Source: Devosia equisanguinis (GTDB lineage: Bacteria; Pseudomonadota; Alphaproteobacteria; Rhizobiales; Hyphomicrobiaceae). Taken from it: DNA of 10,853 nucleotides. The translations under genes were made by a program, and so were the position numbers. The notes under the pieces were generated by a model. That model searched no databases, was not told the DNA's origin, and worked only from the letters and a program-made list of their open reading frames with translations. The stretch is from assembly GCA_945901835.1 (NCBI GenBank), contig CAMDMH010000051.1:1-10853 (forward strand), given 5' to 3'. This document shows, piece by piece, positions 6,363 to 10,853 of the stretch. Numbering within the stretch: the first letter of the stretch is position 1; every line of letters begins with the position of its first letter.

Positions 6363-9032
6363 TCACTTCGACTTGCCCACGGCTTTGGCATCGCGCCAAA
6401 CCGACAACTCCAGCCGGTTCGCGCCACGGGCGGCGAATAGCGGATCCAGCGAACGCTGATGACAGGACAGCACGATTACCTGGTGGCGCTTTGCGGCCTC
6501 CGCCAGTAGTCCGACCATGATCTCCAGCCGTCGGTCATCCGAGAACACGAGTGCATCGTCCAACACCAATGGCAGATCCAATCCGCCTGCGGTGAGCAGA
6601 TCCGCGTGCGCAATCCGCACGAGCGTCGCAATCTGCTCTCGCGTTCCACCACTCACCCGTTGCACGGGATCCGTACGCCCCGGCCGATCCAGCCGGACCG
6701 CGAGCAACGGCCCATCCATCGCAAGTCTTGCATCGGGAATCAGCTCGGCAAGCAATGGCTGCAGCCGGTCCACCAGCGGCCGCAGCACGCGATCGCGATG
6801 ATCCTCGCCGAACCGCTCGAGCCGGGAAACGAGAAGTTGCAGAGCATCCGCGTCCGTTTGCAACTCTTCGAGACGACGGGCTGCTACGGCCAACTCCTCT
6901 TCGAGCCCCGCAACCTCCGCACCGACACCATCCTCGCCGTCGCGACGCAAGGCGCCTTCCAGCTCTGCGACATCCCGATCGAGTTTCGCCTGTCGATTGG
7001 AAAGCTCACTCACCGCCATCCCGGCGCGCCGCGCATTGGCGGTCAATGCGTCGTAATCCGCTCCCTGCGGAGCGACTTCAGCCCACGAGGATTTCTCCCG
7101 AACCGCCTCGGCCAGCGCCTTCGCCGCGGCAGCATCTGCATCAGCCAGCAGCTCGCCGGCGGCGCGCCTGTCATCCGGACCCGGCAATACATCCGCGAGG
7201 GCAGCAAGCTGCCTGGCGTCGCCTGCAACCTGGGCTTCCAGTCGCGCTATCGAAGCATCGAGAGATGACAGTTCCTGCTCGGCTGCCGACAATGCCGCAC
7301 GATGCCGCGCGATTTCCTGTTCGATCCCTCTTACCTTGGCTTCCACAGCAACGACGTCTCCCACATCGCGACCAGCCGCATGCGCATTCTCGTCTGCCAC
7401 AGCCTGCGCTGCCTGCCGCACCGCTTCGAGCGCCAACAATCCATCGGGTGCCAGCACCCCGAGTTTCGATGTCGCTTCTGCGACGACGGCTTCGTCACGC
7501 CGCCGCTTCGCCAACGCTTCCTGCGCCCGGCTCGCGTCCTCGGCCCCCATGCCTGCCAGCACATCCGCGAGTTCACGGGCGCAGCGCTCTCGCTCGACCG
7601 CTGGCGACACTCCGATCGATGCCCCCGGCTCGAGCACGAGCACACCGATGCCTTCGATCACCAACTCCGTACGCTTGTCGATCGAGATCGTACCGCCGTC
7701 GGCGAGTTCCTGCCCCGCCACCCGAATTCTCGAACGAGCCCCTGGCTCGTAGGTGATCGTAGCCCTTGTCGTCTCGGCCGCGATCCGCTCGTCGAGCGCC
7801 GCGATCCGGGAGCCGAGTCGGCGCGCTGCTTCGACGCCGGCTTCGCGAACCCGGCAACTTGCCAGCCGATCCATCGCGGCAGCCATTGCATCGGCGGCCT
7901 CGCGGGCCTGCGCGATGCGCTTCTCCATATCCGCGATCTGTTTCTGCGCCGCCAGCCGGGAATTGGCTGCGTGGGCGAAACGCAACTCGTCGCGGGCCGC
8001 AGCCATCGCAGCATCCGCCCCGACGAGTTCACCCCGCACGTGCAGCAGCCGACTCGCGCTATCTGACTTCGCCTCACCCAGGTCGGCGATCTTCCTTCGC
8101 CCTTCAATGAGCGCAACTTCCAACCGTTCCACATCGGCACACGCGCGCTGATAGCGCTCCAACTCCAGCTTCGCCTGGCCTCGCGCGAGTTGCCGGCCCT
8201 CCATCCGTTCGCTCGCAAAGCGCAGCATCTCACGCGCTCTGTCTGCGTCCTCAACGGCCTTGCGTGCAGCCGCCGCCGCCTCCGCCAAGCCTTCGACCAA
8301 CTGCAGATCGAAAGTCCGGGCACGCTCGGCGCCAAGCTCGGACCACCTCGCCAGTCGCGCTTCCGCGGCAGCCGCCTTCGCGCGTTGCCCTTCGAGCCGA
8401 TGCGAGATTTCCTCGTACCGGCGGCGCGCGGCATCGAGAGGCCCACCTGCCTTTGCCCGCCCCTGCTTCACAGTCACGAGTTGCTCGAGCCGCGCCCGCA
8501 CCGCATCCGCAAGGCCGCGCACATGCCCAGCTCCGGAAGCGTCGGCAGCCTCCTTCTCGATCACACGCGCAAGCCCTGTCGACAGCGCCGACTCCGGCTT
8601 GTCGGGAAGGGCAAAACTCGCCCCCTGCGCCACCCAGAGCAGCGCACGCAAGGCACGCCGCTCCTCCCCTCCAAGAAACTGCTCGGCCGCCGTTTCGGCA
8701 TCCGCCCCGTGCCAGACCTCGCCCGAACCGAGATCCTCCAGCAGCGCCATACGCTGCGCCAAAAACCGCTTTGTCAGGCGCAGCCGGCGCCCGCCGGCAT
8801 CGATATCCGCTTCGATCAAAGGCGTTCCGCCTGCGTCCGGCCGCAAAGCAGCGATCCCCCGCGCCGCAGTTGTATGCCGCTCGGCCAGCAACATCCCCAA
8901 AGCCGTGAACAAGGTCGACTTGCCCGCTTCGTTCGGGCCCGTGAACACGTCGAGCCCGCCCGAAAATCCTTCGAGCGCGACCGGATCACGGAAGGGCCCC
9001 ACCTCGGCCAGCCTGAGCGCCCGGATCTTCAT
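6363..9032 (-). CDS. SbcC/YhaN-type coiled-coil ATPase
   Basis: This 889-aa protein has a split ABC ATPase head joined by a long coiled coil, as in Rad50/SbcC/YhaN. Walker A is GPNEAGKST (32-40), the Q-loop glutamine is about Q136 (LLWVAQGA), the signature is SGGTREQ (794-800), Walker B is LPLVLDDAL (820-828) and the switch histidine is about H858 (VIVLSCHQR). Walker B ends in DD rather than DE, which I associate with YhaN-type proteins. Ala/Glu/Arg-rich coiled coil spans about 195-420 and 478-760. Between the arms sits a beta-rich segment (about 423-476) instead of a CxxC zinc hook; only isolated Cys residues (298, 393, 484) occur nearby. It should pair with the upstream phosphoesterase to form an ATP-dependent DNA-end nuclease in the cytoplasm. 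Its ATG overlaps the partner's stop as ATGA, so translation is probably coupled. Length (889) is closer to YhaN than to E. coli SbcC (about 1048). Confidence 0.9.
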   Translation of the reverse strand: MKIRALRLAEVGPFRDPVALEGFSGGLDVFTGPNEAGKSTLFTALGMLLAERHTTAARGIAALRPDAGGTPLIEADIDAGGRRLRLTKRFLAQRMALLEDLGSGEVWHGADAETAAEQFLGGEERRALRALLWVAQGASFALPDKPESALSTGLARVIEKEAADASGAGHVRGLADAVRARLEQLVTVKQGRAKAGGPLDAARRRYEEISHRLEGQRAKAAAAEARLARWSELGAERARTFDLQLVEGLAEAAAAARKAVEDADRAREMLRFASERMEGRQLARGQAKLELERYQRACADVERLEVALIEGRRKIADLGEAKSDSASRLLHVRGELVGADAAMAAARDELRFAHAANSRLAAQKQIADMEKRIAQAREAADAMAAAMDRLASCRVREAGVEAARRLGSRIAALDERIAAETTRATITYEPGARSRIRVAGQELADGGTISIDKRTELVIEGIGVLVLEPGASIGVSPAVERERCARELADVLAGMGAEDASRAQEALAKRRRDEAVVAEATSKLGVLAPDGLLALEAVRQAAQAVADENAHAAGRDVGDVVAVEAKVRGIEQEIARHRAALSAAEQELSSLDASIARLEAQVAGDARQLAALADVLPGPDDRRAAGELLADADAAAAKALAEAVREKSSWAEVAPQGADYDALTANARRAGMAVSELSNRQAKLDRDVAELEGALRRDGEDGVGAEVAGLEEELAVAARRLEELQTDADALQLLVSRLERFGEDHRDRVLRPLVDRLQPLLAELIPDARLAMDGPLLAVRLDRPGRTDPVQRVSGGTREQIATLVRIAHADLLTAGGLDLPLVLDDALVFSDDRRLEIMVGLLAEAAKRHQVIVLSCHQRSLDPLFAARGANRLELSVWRDAKAVGKSK

Positions 9033-10171
9033 GCGACATCTCCAGGCCGTTGGGCAGAAACCGGCTCGCTCAGCTCGAACAGGTATCTTAGTGCTCGCGC
9101 CGCTACTGCCCGCCGGTCGTTGGCAGGATCTCCCGCAAGCACCGCCAACTCCCCCGCAAGATCACGCAGATTGCCCTCAGGCAGTTGCTCGACGTCGTCG
9201 GCCTCCGGCGCAGGCACCATCCGGTCGAACTGCCGCTCCAGATGAAGAACACGCCCATCGAGACTATCGAGTCGCTGACGCACGTCGCTTTCTGTAGTCA
9301 TCGTTACGCGCCCCGTCACTTCGACGGCGAGCAACGCCTGCTTCGCACGCGCCCCGAGCCCCTCGATCTCCCCTTCCAGCCCCGCGATATCCGAAGATCT
9401 CCCACCATCGATCACCCGCTTCAACCAACGGTGCTCGCCGATTTCCCGGCGCACGATCCGCGGCGGCGCATCAGCCCCTTCCAACGCGATCAGCAAGGCG
9501 AACCCCTGCGCATTGTCGAGAAACCCATCAGGCTCCGGCGTCCCACAATAGGCGGCCCGTGCACCGATCTCTCGAACCCCGTGCCAGTCACCGAGCGCGA
9601 GATACGACAACCCCGCCAACTTCGGCCTATCGGGCGCAATCTCGATGCTGGCCCGATGCTCGGAACCGAAGCCCTGTATCGAGCCATGCGCAAGCCCGAT
9701 CCGCAGCGCTCCCGCCGGCGTCACCGCCATGTCCATCCAAGCCGTCGGATCGACGGACATCGCCTTGGCTGCCAACGGCGCAGGCAACAGCCACGCCCCC
9801 GCAGCGATCTCCACGGGCTTCGCCTCCAGATGCAGGACGACATTGCCCGGAAGCCCCATCCGCCGGACCCGATCCCAGACGCCGCCCGCCAATGCCGGAT
9901 CGTGATTGCCTGGAATGATGTGCCAGACCAGATCGCGGTGCACATTCATCTGCTCGAGCGGCGCCCGCAGTTCCCGGTCGGCGAGGCTGGGCCTGTCGAA
10001 TACATCGCCCGCCACAAGCACGATCCCAGCGCCGCCCGCCCGAGCTGCATCGGCAAGCCGGTCGCACGCCTTCAGGCGAGCATGCCGCAAAATCGCGGCC
10101 ACTCCTTCGTCCAGCCGTCCGAACGGCTTGCCGATGTGCCAATCGCTGGTGTGGAGGATATTGAGCGCCAT
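9029..10171 (-). CDS. SbcD/YhaO-type metallophosphoesterase nuclease
   Basis: This 380-aa calcineurin-like phosphoesterase is of the SbcD/Mre11/YhaO type. All metal-site motifs are visible in order: D10-x-H12 (HTSDWHIGK), G55-D56-x-x-D59 (LVAGDVFDR), G88-N-H-D91 (IIPGNHDP), H162 (LAHGS) and G194-D-W-H197 (LALGDWHG). The C-terminal part (about 240-380) is the variable capping and ATPase-binding region. It is the first gene of a two-gene operon with the coiled-coil ATPase, ending in an ATGA overlap. I place the start at 10171 because the domain begins at once (MALNILHTSDWH). An in-frame GTG at 10204 lies directly after the predicted -10 box and would fall before the transcript start, and the sequence further upstream is AT-rich and non-coding in character. 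No clear Shine-Dalgarno sequence precedes 10171. A LexA-type box in the promoter suggests SOS induction. Confidence 0.9.
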   Translation of the reverse strand: MALNILHTSDWHIGKPFGRLDEGVAAILRHARLKACDRLADAARAGGAGIVLVAGDVFDRPSLADRELRAPLEQMNVHRDLVWHIIPGNHDPALAGGVWDRVRRMGLPGNVVLHLEAKPVEIAAGAWLLPAPLAAKAMSVDPTAWMDMAVTPAGALRIGLAHGSIQGFGSEHRASIEIAPDRPKLAGLSYLALGDWHGVREIGARAAYCGTPEPDGFLDNAQGFALLIALEGADAPPRIVRREIGEHRWLKRVIDGGRSSDIAGLEGEIEGLGARAKQALLAVEVTGRVTMTTESDVRQRLDSLDGRVLHLERQFDRMVPAPEADDVEQLPEGNLRDLAGELAVLAGDPANDRRAVAARALRYLFELSEPVSAQRPGDVA

Positions 10172-10204
10172 AGGGTGAAATCGAATCCATGAAAGCTGTT
10201 CCAC

Positions 10205-10233
10205 ACCATATGTTCTATTTTTGTTCTTCGCAA
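10205..10233 (-). promoter_or_regulatory. Candidate promoter of the nuclease/ATPase operon
   Basis: On the minus strand TTGCGA (10233-10228) and TATGGT (10210-10205) are separated by exactly 17 bases, resembling sigma-70 -35 and -10 boxes. Transcription would start near 10198, giving a leader of roughly 27 bases before the ATG at 10171. The -10 is not perfect, but the spacer holds a complete LexA box, which supports a real promoter here. Confidence 0.5.
10212..10226. promoter_or_regulatory. LexA (SOS) operator, GTTC-N7-GTTC
   Basis: The plus strand reads GTTC (10212-10215), seven AT-only bases (TATTTTT), then GTTC (10223-10226); the minus strand reads GAAC-N7-GAAC. This is an exact match to the alphaproteobacterial LexA direct-repeat operator. 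It lies wholly inside the spacer of the candidate promoter and 41 bases upstream of the SbcD/YhaO-like start, an ideal place for LexA to block RNA polymerase. The target operon encodes a predicted DNA-end nuclease, which agrees with SOS control. Confidence 0.75.
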
Positions 10234-10258
10234 CAGTTTCCGTCGAATTGTACACAAA

Positions 10259-10275
10259 AGGTTGCACGACAACCT
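10259..10275. repeat. 17-bp inverted repeat (operator-like)
   Basis: AGGTTG and CAACCT form a perfect 6-bp dyad around CACGA, in the divergent region between the nuclease operon and the exported repeat protein. The shape would suit a dimeric regulator, but no family is recognisable. It is followed 39 bp further on (centre to centre) by a second dyad of the same size. Confidence 0.4.
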
Positions 10276-10297
10276 CGCGACAGAGTTGCATCTCAGC

Positions 10298-10314
10298 CGG
10301 GAAATCACTTCCCG
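10298..10314. repeat. 17-bp inverted repeat (operator-like)
   Basis: CGGGAA and TTCCCG form a perfect 6-bp dyad around ATCAC, again with a 5-base spacer. It sits just upstream of a very AT-rich stretch (about 10318-10355) that precedes the exported repeat protein gene. The arms differ in sequence from the first dyad, so the two need not bind the same protein. No clear -35/-10 pair for the plus-strand gene could be assigned nearby. Confidence 0.4.
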
Positions 10315-10449
10315 AAGATCGATAAAGATAAATAATAACAGATACTTAAATTAACCCCATGGACGAATAACAGAGCGCCTACGGATTGTATTCGAGACTG
10401 ACACGGGCGATGAAAGTCGACCTTCGCATCGAAGATAAAGTCCATGAGC

Positions 10450-10456
10450 GGGAGAA
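10450..10456 (+). promoter_or_regulatory. Ribosome binding site of the exported repeat protein
   Basis: GGGAGAA ends 8 bases before the ATG at 10465, a good Shine-Dalgarno position that supports this start and reading frame. A six-codon micro-ORF (ATG at 10444, TAA at 10462-10464) overlaps the site and ends directly against the start codon. Confidence 0.6.
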
Positions 10457-10464
10457 CGTCTTAA

Positions 10465-10853
10465 ATGAAACTCGTCAAGTCCCTCGTCGCGGCCGTCGCG
10501 GTCGCCGGCCTCGCATTCACCGCTCAGGCCGGCTCGGCGGAAGCCAAGGGCTGCGTCAACTGCAAGGTGCCGATTTCCAAGACCAACGTGAAGACCGTGA
10601 CCAAAACTCGCACCGTCGAGCAGGTCCGCAACGTCACGCGCGTCAACAATGTCACCAAGAACCGCTACGTGAAGAACGTGACGCGCGTCGTGACCCGCAC
10701 GGTGATCGTGCCCGTGACCCGCGTGAACACCATCACGCGCGTGCACAATCGCACCTTCGTCATCAACGCCACTCAGAACGTGGCCCGTACCACTCACGGT
10801 TCCGGCCGCACCGTCGCCGGCTGGTCGCGCACCGAGACCGTCAACCACAAGCC
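10465..10853 (+). CDS. Exported basic V-x-x triad-repeat protein, 3' end cut by window
   Basis: The frame is open from the ATG at 10465 to the window edge (129 codons visible, no stop). Residues 1-27 form a clear Sec signal peptide (KLVKSLVAAVAVAGLAFTA core) with cleavage likely after A22 (AQA) or A27 (AEA). The mature protein begins with a C30-x-x-C33 pair. From V42 to V99 a valine or isoleucine falls on every third residue: 16 of 20 in-phase positions, the exceptions being T48, N66, R78 and R96. The positions between are mostly T, R, N and K (units such as NVTRV and VNNVT). It is very basic: about 19 K/R against 2 acidic residues after the signal. Third codon bases are almost all G or C, and a ribosome site is well placed. 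I recognise no family and claim no function; a cell-surface or periplasmic beta-structured protein that binds polyanions is one possibility. Confidence 0.8.
   Translation, partial: MKLVKSLVAAVAVAGLAFTAQAGSAEAKGCVNCKVPISKTNVKTVTKTRTVEQVRNVTRVNNVTKNRYVKNVTRVVTRTVIVPVTRVNTITRVHNRTFVINATQNVARTTHGSGRTVAGWSRTETVNHK

Noticed and set aside
10346..10354. Possible CtrA site (TTAA repeats)
   Set aside because: The two TTAA motifs are one base apart, not the seven needed for the CtrA consensus TTAA-N7-TTAA.
10543..10554. Possible lipoprotein signal at C30 of the exported protein
   Set aside because: The residues before the Cys (A-K-G) do not fit a lipobox because of the lysine, while standard signal peptidase I sites are present just before.
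10351..10848. 165-codon minus-strand open frame opposite the exported repeat protein
   Set aside because: Its Gly/His/Asp-rich pattern is what antisense of repeated GTG/GTC-ACC-CGC codons gives. The plus strand has a signal peptide and ribosome site.
10410..10853. Second plus-strand frame, also open to the window edge, starting at ATG 10410
   Set aside because: Its translation is an Arg/His/Gln-rich low-complexity string with no signal peptide. The frame starting at 10465 has the signal peptide, G/C third positions and the ordered triad pattern.

Overview
The window is GC-rich, with strong G/C preference at third codon positions. It looks chromosomal and alphaproteobacterial, most likely Hyphomicrobiales (Rhizobiales). 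This rests on the alphaproteobacterial type of the AsmA/DUF3971 protein, the bcp-DUF455-bactofilin gene order, the YhaO/YhaN-type nuclease-ATPase pair, and a perfect alphaproteobacterial LexA box (GTTC-N7-GTTC). I see no insertion sequence, phage gene, CRISPR array, rRNA or tRNA.

Layout. (1) 1-3418, minus: a very large AsmA/YhdP-like (DUF3971) envelope protein, open for 1139 codons and running off the left edge close to its C-terminus. An exact 15-bp tandem duplication abuts its GTG start. (2) 3700-5055, plus: a two-gene operon of a Bcp-type thiol peroxidase and a DUF455 ferritin-like protein. (3) 5056-5644: a 589-bp gap with a strong hairpin and short direct repeats but no convincing gene. 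(4) 5645-6190, plus: a bactofilin, followed by a rho-independent terminator in the convergent space. (5) 10171-6363, minus: a two-gene operon of a SbcD/YhaO-type metallophosphoesterase and a SbcC/YhaN-type coiled-coil ATPase, joined by an ATGA overlap. Its probable promoter carries a LexA operator exactly between the -35 and -10. (6) 10465-10853, plus: the start of an exported, very basic protein with a signal peptide, a CxxC pair and a strict three-residue hydrophobic periodicity (V/I-x-x), cut by the right edge.

How the genes work together. The left half is mostly envelope and stress housekeeping: lipid or outer-membrane homeostasis (AsmA-like), hydroperoxide removal (Bcp), a diiron protein of unknown reaction (DUF455) and a cell-shape scaffold (bactofilin). 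The right half is a predicted DNA-damage-inducible end-processing nuclease, divergent from an unrelated exported repeat protein. The two most notable observations are the SOS box on the YhaO/YhaN-like operon and the triad-repeat exported protein, for which I recognise no family.
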